Below are positions 20,251 to 30,288 of a stretch of DNA of 45,861 bases, in pieces. Made by a program: the position numbers and the translations under genes. The stretch is from JOPF136 sp035541255. GTDB lineage: Bacteria; Acidobacteriota; Terriglobia; Acidiferrales; UBA7541. Under the pieces are notes generated by a model that worked only from the letters and a program-made list of their open reading frames with translations, had not been told where the DNA came from and ran no database searches. The stretch lies in assembly GCA_035541255.1 (NCBI GenBank), contig DATKNR010000128.1, forward strand, positions 1-45,861, given 5' to 3'. The number at the start of each line of letters is the position of its first letter. Position 1 is the stretch's first letter.

Positions 20251-22494
20251 ATGAGGCACGTAAAAATTCTTGGTCTGACGCGACCTGCGCTCGTGGCGTT
20301 CGCGATGGCGCTCGCCCTGAATTTTGTCTTTGTTCCCGAGAGCTCCGGGCAGACCGCGAAGGCACCCGCGAAACCCGCGGAGACACCGCCCGCAAAACCA
20401 CCCGAGGAGTCATGGCTCGCCGGGCTGGCCAAGAATCCCGAGCTGGTGGCTGAATTGCGCCGGTTGACGGACAGACTCCGGAAAGAGCTGCGATATCCAC
20501 CGGCGCGGACCGAGAGCCGCCTGGTTCCGCTGCTGCCGGAATCCACGCTTGTCTATCTGGCGTCCGCGAATTACGGCGACGTGCTGCACCAGGCTCTAAC
20601 GATTTTCCGGGAGGAACGGGAGAAGAGCCCGGCACTGCGCGACTGGTGGGAGCATGGCGAGCTGGCGGCCTCCGGGCCGAAGCTGGAGGACGGGCTGGAG
20701 AAACTCTATCAATTCTCCCTCTACCTGGGAGACGAGGTCGTGGTATCGGGCGGGGCGGAGGGAAAAAAACCGAAGCTGCTGGTTGTTTCAGAATTGAAGA
20801 AGCCGGGGATGAAAGAGTTTCTGCAGGCGGCGCTGAACGAGGTCGCTGGAAAAGCGAAACCGGCCGTGCGCCTGATGGACCCGCAGGAACTTGCGGCTGC
20901 GGTGGAGAAGCCCGGCGGGAACGAACTGTTGATCCTAGTGCGCCCGGAATTTATTGCGGCGAGCCTCGATGTGGCCACACTGCGCAACTTCAACGCCAGG
21001 ATTGACGGGGGCAGCCGTGAGTTTGCCTCCACGCCATTCGGACAGCGAGTGGCGCAGGCGTACGAGGGCGGCGCGACGGCGGTGTCAGCCGCCGATCTCC
21101 AGAGGATCCTGAGCCTCATCCCCATTCCAACGGAGCAGAGCCGGCAGCTTCTCCGGCAATCCGGTTTTGGCGACGTGAAATACGCGGTATGGCAGCACCG
21201 GGGAGGTGGGAGCGGGGTGGTCAGCGAAGGGGAATTGAGCTTTACGGGTCCCCGCCATGGGATGGCATCGTGGCTGGCAGCGCCGCGAGCGCCGGGCAGC
21301 CTGGATTTCGTCTCTACCACGGCCATGGCGGCGGGCACCGTGATGTTGAAGGACCCGGTTCAAATATTTGAAGACGTGAAAGAAATGGCCACGGCTACGA
21401 ACCCCAACGCGATGGCCAGCGTGGCACAGATGGAACAGGCACTGAAAATCAGTCTGAAGGACGATTTGCTGAGTCTCCTCGGAGGAGAGATCACATTCGA
21501 ACTGGACAGTTTTCCTCCCAAGGAACTGGTGTGGAGAGCGGCGCTGCGGGTGAACGATGCCGAGCACATGCAGCGAACTCTGAGCACGCTGCTGGCAGTA
21601 GCGAACTACAATGCGGAGCAGGAGGAAGAGGGTGGCGTGAGCTACCATACGATTCGAGTGCCCTCCGCGAAGACCCCCACCGAGGTCGGATATGCGTTTG
21701 TGGACGGGTACATGATCGTGGGATCGAGCCGTGGCGCGGTTGCGGAGGCGGTCCGGCTGCACAGAAGCGGAGAAGGGATGGGAAAATCCGCAAACTTTCA
21801 GGCCTCGCTGCCGCCGGGTCATCCGTCAGGGCTCTCGGCAATGTATTACCAGGACACGAACGCGATGACATTGTTCGGTCTCCAGCGGCTGCCGACGGAG
21901 ATTGCAAAAGCCCTGGGACAGCCGGCCGGAGAGGCTGTGCCGTCGGTGGTCTGCGCGTACGGCGAGGAAACGGCAATTCGGGGGGCGAGCACGAGTCCGT
22001 CCTCGACCCTGGAAGCCAGCACAATGCTGATCGTGGCGGCGATAGCGATTCCGAATCTGCTGCGGTCGCGGCAGGCTGCGAACGAGGCATCCGCGGTGGG
22101 TACGATTCGCACGGTGGACACAGCCCAAATGGCTTATTCCGCGACGTACCCCGAGAAAAATTTTGCGCCAGATCTGGCCACGCTGGGACCGGCTCCGGGC
22201 GGCAACGAGAAGGCGTCAGAGGGGCACGCGGATTTAATTGACTCGACGATCGGGAACGCAAGCTGCATCCGGGGAGCGTGGTGCGAAAAGTCGGGCTACC
22301 GGTTCAGCATAAGGGCCACATGCATTCAACAACAATGCGCGCAATTCGTGGTGACGGCTACCCCCATTTCGGCCGACACAGGAACCAGGAACTTCTGCTC
22401 GCTACAGGATGGGGTGATTCGGTACGAAACTGCGCCGCCGCTGACCGCACCGGTCAGCGCGTCGGAATGCCGCAAGTGGGCTCCGGTGCAATAA
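20251..22494 (+). CDS. DUF3352-like exported protein with type IV pilin-like C-terminus
   Basis: A 747-residue protein. A signal peptide (residues 1-34, ending SSGQ) is followed by a Pro/Ala linker and a long domain resembling DUF3352 (STLVYLASANYGDVL, GEITFELDSFPPKELVW, YAFVDGYMIVGSS). From about residue 590 the sequence changes to a pilin-type segment, MLIVAAIAIPNLLRSRQAAN then EASAVGTIRTVDTAQMAYS and a Cys-rich C-terminus. The usual prepilin motif GFTLIE is missing, so it is not a normal pilin substrate. GGAGG lies 9 bases before the ATG. It sits on the opposite strand between rplS and rnhB. Function unknown; a cell-envelope role is likely. The DUF3352 label is from memory of the family pattern. 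Confidence 0.82.
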   Translation: MRHVKILGLTRPALVAFAMALALNFVFVPESSGQTAKAPAKPAETPPAKPPEESWLAGLAKNPELVAELRRLTDRLRKELRYPPARTESRLVPLLPESTLVYLASANYGDVLHQALTIFREEREKSPALRDWWEHGELAASGPKLEDGLEKLYQFSLYLGDEVVVSGGAEGKKPKLLVVSELKKPGMKEFLQAALNEVAGKAKPAVRLMDPQELAAAVEKPGGNELLILVRPEFIAASLDVATLRNFNARIDGGSREFASTPFGQRVAQAYEGGATAVSAADLQRILSLIPIPTEQSRQLLRQSGFGDVKYAVWQHRGGGSGVVSEGELSFTGPRHGMASWLAAPRAPGSLDFVSTTAMAAGTVMLKDPVQIFEDVKEMATATNPNAMASVAQMEQALKISLKDDLLSLLGGEITFELDSFPPKELVWRAALRVNDAEHMQRTLSTLLAVANYNAEQEEEGGVSYHTIRVPSAKTPTEVGYAFVDGYMIVGSSRGAVAEAVRLHRSGEGMGKSANFQASLPPGHPSGLSAMYYQDTNAMTLFGLQRLPTEIAKALGQPAGEAVPSVVCAYGEETAIRGASTSPSSTLEASTMLIVAAIAIPNLLRSRQAANEASAVGTIRTVDTAQMAYSATYPEKNFAPDLATLGPAPGGNEKASEGHADLIDSTIGNASCIRGAWCEKSGYRFSIRATCIQQQCAQFVVTATPISADTGTRNFCSLQDGVIRYETAPPLTAPVSASECRKWAPVQ

Positions 22495-22547
22495 GCAGGC
22501 GGGCGAGCGAAAGGGGCCGGGCCGGTGGCGAGAGGGATGCGAGGCCG

Positions 22548-22961
22548 TTATTCCGCTGCCGGTGTGGCCGCAGTCTCGGGGGCCTGAACGGCGCGTTCCT
22601 TGCTGCGGATGCGGGCAGCCTTGCCCTTCAGCCCGCGCAGGTAGTAGAGCTTGGAGCGGCGGACGCGGCCGCGGCGGACGACTTCAATCTGCGCAATCAT
22701 GGGCGAGTGGACGGGGAAAATGCGTTCGACACCGATGCCGAAGCTGACGCGGCGGACGGTGAAGGTGGCGGAGGTGAGGCGGCCGCGGCGGGAAATGACC
22801 ACACCTTCGAAGGCCTGAATGCGCTCTTTTTCTTTTTCCTTCTCTTTTTCGACTTCCACTTCGCGCAGGCGCACGTGGACGCGCACGGTGTCGCCGGGCC
22901 GGAATTCAGGCACGTCTCCGCGCAGGTAGGACTGTTGTACCTTCTCGATGGTCAGGTTCAT
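22548..22961 (-). CDS. rplS: 50S ribosomal protein L19
   Basis: L19 sits at the interface of the ribosomal subunits. The 137-residue protein has the family features FRPGDTVRVHVRL, RIQAFEGVVISRRG, TFTVRRVSFGIGVERIFPVHSP and RRGRVRRSKLYYLRGLKGKAARI. It is about 20 residues longer than usual because of a C-terminal extension (APETAATPAAE) and an insertion of repeated Lys-Glu in the middle. The ATG at 22961 is preceded by GGAG. The frame is open upstream but not L19-like. It belongs to the rimM-trmD-rplS set, here interrupted by a VOC gene. Confidence 0.97.
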   Translation of the reverse strand: MNLTIEKVQQSYLRGDVPEFRPGDTVRVHVRLREVEVEKEKEKEKERIQAFEGVVISRRGRLTSATFTVRRVSFGIGVERIFPVHSPMIAQIEVVRRGRVRRSKLYYLRGLKGKAARIRSKERAVQAPETAATPAAE

Positions 22962-23116
22962 GTTTGAATTTCTCCGCCCACGGCAAACAGACCCACACAG
23001 GCGGGGCCAGCACCGCAGAGACAAACAAAAAGTATAGCAGAAGTTGTAACCGGCCCAAACTGCTTTCGGCGCGGGCGCGGCGGGCGAGTTCGGACCCGGC
23101 CGTTCTCCGCGGCGCT

Positions 23117-23497
23117 TCAGACGTTGGTCACGCTGAGGACGTTGCCATCGGGGTCCTTGAACCAAGCCACGCGGCCGGCGCCGCCGGGAAGAGTGAGGAT
23201 GCCATGTTCGTCCTGGGGGAACGCGGGATAACGATTGAAGGTGACGCCCTTCTCGCGCAGGGCTGTCACGGTGGCTGGTACGTCGGGCACACGGAAGCCG
23301 AGGATGGTGTGTTCGTGCGGCGTGAAGTCGGCGACGGTGGAAATGCGCAGAGTGGCACCGCCGGTATGGAAGATGGCGGCGAAATTATCTTCGCCGGCGA
23401 ATTTCAGGCCTAGCACTTCGCGATAGAAGGCAGTGGAGCGGGCGCGGTCGCGCGTGCACACGACGATAGCCGGCTGGGCAGCCTCCAGGATTCCCAT
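23117..23497 (-). CDS. VOC (glyoxalase/dioxygenase) superfamily protein
   Basis: A 126-residue protein with the paired beta-alpha-beta-beta-beta motif of the VOC fold: IVVCTRDRARSTAFYREVLGLKF at the start of the first half, ILGFRVPDVPATVTALREKG in the second and WFKDPDGNVLSVTN at the end. Members bind a metal and act on varied small substrates, including antibiotics; the substrate here cannot be told. GGGAGA lies about 7 bases before the ATG. It is inserted between trmD and rplS, genes that are normally adjacent. Confidence 0.9.
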   Translation of the reverse strand: MGILEAAQPAIVVCTRDRARSTAFYREVLGLKFAGEDNFAAIFHTGGATLRISTVADFTPHEHTILGFRVPDVPATVTALREKGVTFNRYPAFPQDEHGILTLPGGAGRVAWFKDPDGNVLSVTNV

Positions 23498-23563
23498 ATG
23501 TTTTCTCCCTGTTTTGTGTTGGTTTCGCAGGGATGCGGAACTACATATCCCTGCCTGACCAGT

Positions 23564-24370
23564 CTACCTGTCCGCGCGCAACTGGTGCAACAGCTTGATA
23601 TCTTCCTCGGTGAGCGAGGCGGATTCGAGGAGGTCGGGTCGGTTGCGGAGCGTCTTGGCGAGGGCCATGCGGCGGCGCCAGCGGCGGACTTGTTCGTGGT
23701 TGCCGCCGACGAGGACATCGGGCACGGACCAGCCGCGATACGCCTGGGGGCGCGTGTAATGAGGACAATCGAGCACACCGCCAGTGCCCGCCCCGAGCGC
23801 CGTGCCGCCCGCGATCCCGGAAGCGGCAGGCGACGCGCCAAACGATTCGTTGACCGACGAGGCTTCGTTGCCGAGAGCGCCGGGGACGAGCCGGGTGACG
23901 GCGTCGATGATGAGTGCGGCGGGAAGTTCGCCTCCGGAGACGACGAAATCGCCGATGGACAATTCATCGGTGGCGAGGTGCTCGGCCACGCGCTCGTCCA
24001 CGCCTTCGTAGCGGCCGCAGAGCAGGACGATGCGGTCCATGGAAGAGAGGCGATGCGCGGTCTGCTGATGGAAGAGTTTTCCGGCGGCGGAAAGCAAAAC
24101 GACCGCCGTGCGAGGCGGCAGAGCTTCACGAGGAGCGCCGAGAAGGCGTTCGACGGTGTCGAAGAGCGGTTCGGGTTTGAGGAGCATGCCTTCGCCGCCG
24201 CCGAAGGGTCGGTCGTCCACGGTGCGATGGCGGTCGTGGGTGGCTTCGCGGAGATCGTGGACATGGACTTCGACGACGCCCGCTTCGCGGGCACGGCGGA
24301 TGATGCCGTGATCGAGCGGCCCGGTGAAGAAACCGGGGAAAATGGTGACGATGTCGAAACGAAGAGGCAC
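23564..24370 (-). CDS. trmD: tRNA (guanine-N1)-methyltransferase
   Basis: TrmD methylates G37 of tRNAs and prevents frameshifting. The 268-residue protein shows RFDIVTIFPGFF at the start, DDRPFGGGEGM, the knot region LCGRYEGVDERV and SIGDFVVSGGELPA, then DCPHYTRPQAYRGWSVPDVLVGGNHE. I chose the GTG at 24370 because it gives the family N-terminus (MPLRFDIV); the open frame continues upstream through low-complexity sequence that is not TrmD-like. There is no clear ribosome site. Between ESFG and LDCPHYTRP there is a Gly/Ala-rich insert of about 20 residues that E. coli TrmD lacks. Confidence 0.95.
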   Translation of the reverse strand: MPLRFDIVTIFPGFFTGPLDHGIIRRAREAGVVEVHVHDLREATHDRHRTVDDRPFGGGEGMLLKPEPLFDTVERLLGAPREALPPRTAVVLLSAAGKLFHQQTAHRLSSMDRIVLLCGRYEGVDERVAEHLATDELSIGDFVVSGGELPAALIIDAVTRLVPGALGNEASSVNESFGASPAASGIAGGTALGAGTGGVLDCPHYTRPQAYRGWSVPDVLVGGNHEQVRRWRRRMALAKTLRNRPDLLESASLTEEDIKLLHQLRADR

Positions 24371-24409
24371 GAGGGAAGGATAACAGGAAGTAAAGGATGT
24401 CGTGGAGAT

Positions 24410-24504
24410 AGAGGAAGCGGAGGAGAGGAGAAGAGGAGAAGAGGAGAGAGAGGAAAAGATAACGCAGAGGCGCAGAGGACGCAGAGAGGGAAGGGACGCA
24501 GAGA
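24410..24504. repeat. Purine-rich low-complexity tract with CGCAGAG repeats
   Basis: A GA-rich stretch (many GAGGAGA and AGAGGAG units) leads into repeated octamers: CGCAGAGG at 24463 and 24471, CGCAGAGA at 24480 and again at 24497. It lies in the 214-base gap between the M14 peptidase gene and trmD, so the trmD leader RNA would be pyrimidine-rich. Similar CGCAGAGGCGCAGAGG strings are familiar to me as dispersed repeats in several unrelated bacterial genomes, but I cannot verify that here. Confidence 0.6.
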
Positions 24505-24528
24505 TAAGCAAGGACGGAAAAGCAGTTT

Positions 24529-24552
24529 CCTCGCCCGCCCGGGCGGGCGAGG
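24529..24552. repeat. Perfect 24-bp GC palindrome
   Basis: CCTCGCCCGCCC is followed at once by its exact reverse complement, giving a 24-base perfect palindrome just 3' of the M14 peptidase gene on the minus strand. In RNA of that strand it is followed by a modest AAACTGCTTTT, so it could act as a weak terminator. It is the longest of the GC palindromes in the window. Confidence 0.65.
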
Positions 24553-24584
24553 AATGACACGACATTGCGGCCAGTGGCTGCGGA

Positions 24585-27500
24585 CTACTTTTCGGCGTTT
24601 TTGCGGCCGGCGTCGAGCGAATCGAAATTCATGATGGTGTTGAGGACGAGCGAGTAGCTGCCGCGCGTCTCGCCGCGCCACACGGGATTGATGGAAAACA
24701 TGACGACGTGTCCCTTGCCGGCGGGCACGTCCACCACGGCGGCGCGCTGGGCGATTTCGTCACCTCCTTCAACGAGGCCGGAGATGAGCAAATCCTTGCT
24801 GTCGGCATAACGGAACACCACGCGGGCGCGGGCGGCGGGAGGAATGACGCGGAATCCGTTGCGGAGTTGTTCGTCGGTGACCGTGGGCGATTCCCAGGGT
24901 TCGGACTTGGCTTCCACGGGGACCTCCGTGGCAGTGCGGCCGACGGTGAAATCGGGATCGCTGAGTGTGCCGCGGCCGGTGGGGCGGGTGCGCGCCTCGC
25001 CGCCCAATTGGCGGAAGCCGCGAGCACCGACAATGCTGGTGAGCGAGAAGACCGGGCCGTTATCGCAATAAACGGACAGGGTATCTCCATAGCCGTAGGC
25101 GATGGGGCTTGCGGCGTCCACGCGGTCAGCGCGAAGAACGGAGCCGACGATCTTCTCCTTGGCGCCCTGGCCGGCGCTGACGGCATCCTCCAACGCAAGT
25201 GAGGATGCGAATTGCGCCGTGTCATCGACGGTGAGCAGCACACCGCCTTTTTCGACGAAAGATTTCAGGTGCGCGACGCCCTCCCAGCCGAGACCTGGGC
25301 GAATGTCGTCGGTCGAGTCGTTGCCGCCAACGAGATTGGGCGTTTCCGGAGTGTTCTTCCAGGGGAGCGGATTGCCCCAGTCGGTGGGCAGGCCGTTGAC
25401 GATGGCGCTGGTGCTGCCGGCGAAGCCGACTGGCGGGAACAAGATGACATCGTACTTGGCATTCAGGTCAGCCTCACGCGCCACGGTCTGCGTGCTGATA
25501 TAGGAGTAGGGAACGTGGAGGTGGTCGAGAGCCTGCCGCCACCAGCCTTCCGTCTGAGTGCTGAGCCAGGTGTGGAGCAGTGCGACGCGCGCGGCGCGGA
25601 CGGGATGCGTCTTCACCGAAGGCGCTTCGGCCACGGCCTGAACGCGAATGCCGAGCTCCGCGGCGGCCTTTTCCAGGTCCGCGCGACTGGCGCCGCGCAG
25701 TATGAAGGAGCCGCGGTTGAATTTCGCGCCGGCGGCTTCAAACGGTTCCTCGGCCGCTTCCATGGAGGCGTCGCGGAGGCGATAGCGGAGAGAGGCGAGT
25801 GCCGGCTCCGCGGCGTTGTTGATGACGAAGACGGCGCCATCGCCGGTGATTCCGCCGGGAGCGCGCAATTCCTTGACAGGCTCCATCGAGGCTTCCAGGA
25901 CCTTCGTGTCTGTTACGCGGACCACCTGAACGTTGAAGAGCTCGCCGAACGTCCAGCCTGTGTCGTCGTAGGGAGTCTTCTGCGGATCGTCGGGAGACCA
26001 GTACTGGTGGTCGAGGAGCGAATCGGCGATGCGGGAATAGGGCTGGTCCATGCGGATGATGTAGCTGCCGGCAGGAAATTCCTTCGTCTCCGTGGCGGGA
26101 GCGGCGGGTTTCCCGGCGGCAGACTTTTCCGGGGCGCCTTTACCGCCGGATTTTTTGGCGGGCAGGGTGACGGAAAACGCCGCGGTGGAACGGGAGATTT
26201 CCACCTTTTGTTTTGCGAGCACGCGAAGCAATTCAGCCTGCAGGCCGGGCCGTGGATCGTCCGCGGGAAGCACGTAGGCGGCCGGGCCCTCTTCGGTGGG
26301 TTTGAGCACGGAGCGCTTCGCCTTGAGATAGAAATTCTTGAGGAAGAGGCGCTTGTTCTGTTCGAAGTAGTGGAGCGAGGTGAGCAGACCAGTCTCTTCG
26401 TAATTGTTATTGTCGCGCTGCGACCACATGGTCTTGGGCAGCGGCGGATTCTGGCGGAACCAGGTGCGGGAGTATTCGCGAGGGGAGAGTGTGCGTTCGA
26501 CGGTGTCGGCGCCGCCGTTGCCGAAAGTCTCGTAAAGACGGCTGATGCCGTTGTGCATGGCGGCGATGAACATGAGATAGCCGGGGGACCAGGTGTCGAA
26601 ATAGCCGTGGGTGAAAACGCCGGGCATGCCGAATTTGGTCATGTCGGAGACGTTGCGCCAGGCGATCATTTCCCACTCGTCGGCGAGGATGGGATCGACC
26701 CAGGCGTTGAAGGGGCCGTCGCCGGCGGTGTTGTCGTAGAGATAGGGGACGGACTCGTGCAGATCGTGGAGGACCTGGGCTTTCCAGGCGACGAATGTGT
26801 TCAACACGTTCTCGGTGAGCTTGAGGGTGACGCCCATGGCATCGCGATTGTTGTCGTGCGCCACGTAGTGGCCCCAGTAGATGAGCGGCGGCCAGAACTG
26901 GCCGGGGTGGGAGAGGTGCCAGCGGTAGATGTCCACCATGCGGTCGCGGCCGTCGACTTCCGTGACGGGAGTGATGAGCGTGATCATGCCGTCGCGAATC
27001 TGGCGGATGTAAGGGCTTTCGTCCACGGCCAGGCGATAGGCCAACTCCATGAGCGCGGTGGGTGCACCGGTTTCTGGGGAGTGAATCGTGCCGGTGACGT
27101 AGTAGATGGGGACGGCCTGGGCGACGAGGCGGTCGGCCTCCGCGTCATCAAGGTGGATGGTGCGGGGATCGGCGAGTTTGGCCAGGCGCGCGCGATTTTC
27201 TTCCATGTTTTTCAGGTTTTCTTCGGAAGAGACAGCCACCGCAATCATTTCGCGGCCTTCTTCGGTGGTGCCGATAGAGTAGACGCGGACGCGCGGGCTG
27301 GCCTTTTCCAGCATGCGCATGTATTTGTACACATCTTCGGCGTAGGGAAGGATTCCCGGCGCTCCGGCGACGTCGCCAAGCACAGCTTCGGGAGTGGGGA
27401 CGGTTTTCGAGGCGGGGAGATAATCCACGAGTGGCGAGGTGAAATACGGCGCGGTGGTGTATTTCTTGATTTTCGCGGTATAGGCCTCGTCCACGGGCTG

Positions 27501-27623
27501 ACCCGTGCCGCGCGCAGGCGGGGTTTCCTGGGCGAATGCTGAGGCGGCGGTTGCCGCGGCGACGAGCACGAAGAGAGGCAGGCGCGAGACGAGCCGGATG
27601 CACGGATTTTTTGGGCAGTTCAC
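24585..27623 (-). CDS. Exported M14 zinc carboxypeptidase-like protein
   Basis: A 1012-residue protein with a signal peptide (residues 1-31, LFVLVAAATAASAFAQ). The M14 domain covers roughly residues 45-430. Zinc ligands are likely His181 and Glu184 in GTIHSPETG, with a later His in VLHDLHES. A long C-terminal region contains a segment resembling a glutamine amidotransferase-like fold (YDVILFPPVGFAG, GGVLLTVDDTAQ). I chose the GTG at 27623, preceded by AGGGGGG and giving a clean signal peptide; an upstream start adds 26 residues that spoil it. It sits between rimM and trmD, which are usually neighbours. Substrate unknown; members act on peptides outside the cytosol. Confidence 0.9.
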   Translation of the reverse strand: MNCPKNPCIRLVSRLPLFVLVAAATAASAFAQETPPARGTGQPVDEAYTAKIKKYTTAPYFTSPLVDYLPASKTVPTPEAVLGDVAGAPGILPYAEDVYKYMRMLEKASPRVRVYSIGTTEEGREMIAVAVSSEENLKNMEENRARLAKLADPRTIHLDDAEADRLVAQAVPIYYVTGTIHSPETGAPTALMELAYRLAVDESPYIRQIRDGMITLITPVTEVDGRDRMVDIYRWHLSHPGQFWPPLIYWGHYVAHDNNRDAMGVTLKLTENVLNTFVAWKAQVLHDLHESVPYLYDNTAGDGPFNAWVDPILADEWEMIAWRNVSDMTKFGMPGVFTHGYFDTWSPGYLMFIAAMHNGISRLYETFGNGGADTVERTLSPREYSRTWFRQNPPLPKTMWSQRDNNNYEETGLLTSLHYFEQNKRLFLKNFYLKAKRSVLKPTEEGPAAYVLPADDPRPGLQAELLRVLAKQKVEISRSTAAFSVTLPAKKSGGKGAPEKSAAGKPAAPATETKEFPAGSYIIRMDQPYSRIADSLLDHQYWSPDDPQKTPYDDTGWTFGELFNVQVVRVTDTKVLEASMEPVKELRAPGGITGDGAVFVINNAAEPALASLRYRLRDASMEAAEEPFEAAGAKFNRGSFILRGASRADLEKAAAELGIRVQAVAEAPSVKTHPVRAARVALLHTWLSTQTEGWWRQALDHLHVPYSYISTQTVAREADLNAKYDVILFPPVGFAGSTSAIVNGLPTDWGNPLPWKNTPETPNLVGGNDSTDDIRPGLGWEGVAHLKSFVEKGGVLLTVDDTAQFASSLALEDAVSAGQGAKEKIVGSVLRADRVDAASPIAYGYGDTLSVYCDNGPVFSLTSIVGARGFRQLGGEARTRPTGRGTLSDPDFTVGRTATEVPVEAKSEPWESPTVTDEQLRNGFRVIPPAARARVVFRYADSKDLLISGLVEGGDEIAQRAAVVDVPAGKGHVVMFSINPVWRGETRGSYSLVLNTIMNFDSLDAGRKNAEK

Positions 27624-27718
27624 GGAATCCCCCCTGAGGTGCGAACTGGTGCGGGCGGAATTGTAACGCAACTCGCAGCAGCCGGCTGGCCAGATGGACA
27701 AAAATCTGCCGCGGTTTG

Positions 27719-28288
27719 TCAGACGTTGAGGTCGCGGAGACCTTCGGGGAGAACAACCTCAATGCGACGCCGGGCGGGATCGATGAGGACGCAGATTTCT
27801 TCCGCGAGGGGGATGAGGATTTCGCCTGAGGAGGAGTCAACGGCAAGAAGCGGCGTGCCGCCAGGGAACTCGACATCGCGCACGGTGCCGAGCCGTTCCA
27901 TGGCTCCGCCAGCCTCGCGCTCCCAGACTTCGCAGCCAACGAGGTCGCTGACGTAATGCTGTTTCGAGGAGAGGCTGGCGCGTTCGGAAAGAGGGACTTG
28001 TACCTCGAAGCCGACGAGCTTCTCGGCGTCGGAGATGGAGTCGCATCCTTCGAAATGGAAAATGGCCTGGCCGCCGTGACTCGGAGAGAGCCAGCAGACG
28101 CGGACGCGGGCCTGGCGTTCTTCAGCGCCCGCTCCAGCCAGCCTGCCCGGGCGGGCCAGCCACACCTGCCGCAACTTTTTCAGGCGCTGGGGAAAATCGG
28201 TGAGGATTTGCGCGGCGACCTCGCCCTTGCGGCCGCGGGGGCGCACGATGCGAGCGAGCGTGACGCGCAGCCCGGGGGATGGGGCCAC
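27719..28288 (-). CDS. rimM: Ribosome maturation factor RimM
   Basis: RimM helps assemble the head of the 30S subunit and binds protein S19. The 189-residue protein has LARIVRPRGRKGEVAAQILTD-type N-terminal sequence, then EKLVGFEVQVP and a PRC-barrel with DLVGCEVWER, LGTVRDVEFPGGTPLLAV and ILIPLAEEICVLID. The GTG start overlaps the khpA stop by one base, so translation is coupled. Residues 45-50 (in the stretch ARPGRLAGAG) are encoded by a GC palindrome at 28141-28156, apparently a small in-frame insertion. Confidence 0.95.
   Translation of the reverse strand: MAPSPGLRVTLARIVRPRGRKGEVAAQILTDFPQRLKKLRQVWLARPGRLAGAGAEERQARVRVCWLSPSHGGQAIFHFEGCDSISDAEKLVGFEVQVPLSERASLSSKQHYVSDLVGCEVWEREAGGAMERLGTVRDVEFPGGTPLLAVDSSSGEILIPLAEEICVLIDPARRRIEVVLPEGLRDLNV
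28141..28156. repeat. GC palindrome inside rimM
   Basis: GCCTGCCC followed by GGGCGGGC, an inverted repeat with one mismatch, lies within the rimM coding sequence and is translated. It resembles the intergenic GC palindromes elsewhere in the window, suggesting that the same type of short element entered the gene without breaking the frame. Confidence 0.45.
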
Positions 28289-28518
28289 TACTCGAGAATC
28301 TCCAGGGTAAAGCGCTTCTGCATCTTCATTCCCGCGGCGCCGAGCAGGGTGCGGATGGCCTTCGCGGTGCGGCCCTGCCGGCCGATTACCTTGCCGATGT
28401 CTTCCGGATGCACGCGCAATTCGAGCACCGTGACCTGTTCACCGTCCACCGCACGCACCTGCACTTCGTCGGGGTGGTCCACCAGGGCCCTCGCGATGGC
28501 TACCACCAGATCCTTCAT
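28288..28518 (-). CDS. khpA: KH-domain RNA-binding protein KhpA
   Basis: A 76-residue protein of the YlqC/KhpA family, a single KH domain that binds RNA and pairs with KhpB (Jag) in some bacteria. The RNA-binding loop GRQG is at residues 46-49 in IGKVIGRQGRTAKAIR. Length is usual. GAGGAGA lies a few bases before the ATG. It lies between rpsP and rimM, its standard place, and overlaps rimM by one base. A KhpB homologue is also in this window (33869-34402). Confidence 0.95.
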   Translation of the reverse strand: MKDLVVAIARALVDHPDEVQVRAVDGEQVTVLELRVHPEDIGKVIGRQGRTAKAIRTLLGAAGMKMQKRFTLEILE

Positions 28519-28640
28519 CCTGTCTCCTCGGACAGAGGGATCGCCTACGGTCTAAGCAAGCGCGTTCAGGGACATGAGATGGGGCGCAGCCGATTCGCGA
28601 TGCCCGGTGAGCTGGGGCCGGCACCGCGGAAGGAAGCGCC

Positions 28641-28880
28641 TCAGGCGATTTTCTGTTTGCGGATGAACGTGCGGACCGTGTCGCTCGGCTGTGCGCCATG
28701 GCCGAGCCAATGTTTCACGCGCTCAGTGTCCAGCTTCACCTCCGGAGGGTTCTTCAATGGATTGTAAGTACCGACAATCTCCACGAATCGCCCGTCCCGG
28801 GGGCGGCGCTTGTCAATGACCACCACGCGGTAAAAGGGCTGTTTTTTCTTGCCGATTCTCGATAAACGTATGGACAGCAC
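28641..28880 (-). CDS. rpsP: 30S ribosomal protein S16
   Basis: S16 is an early 30S assembly protein. The 79-residue protein matches the family closely: LSIRLSRIGKKKQPFYRVVV, then DKRRPRDGRFVEIVGTYNPL and VKHWLGHGAQPSDTVRTF. The start is GTG, preceded by AAGGAGG with 6-base spacing. It lies 67 bases after ffh and 122 bases before khpA in the conserved order. Confidence 0.98.
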   Translation of the reverse strand: MLSIRLSRIGKKKQPFYRVVVIDKRRPRDGRFVEIVGTYNPLKNPPEVKLDTERVKHWLGHGAQPSDTVRTFIRKQKIA

Positions 28881-28947
28881 TCACTTCCTCCTTAACGCCA
28901 AAATATAGTACCGGAAAAGCTGGCGCACGGGTAGCCACATAGCGGCT

Positions 28948-30288
<1,341 letters not shown>

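Noticed and set aside
25212..27542. A 776-residue plus-strand frame opposite the M14 peptidase
   Set aside because: Shadow caused by third-position GC bias; the other strand has a signal peptide and zinc-site motifs.
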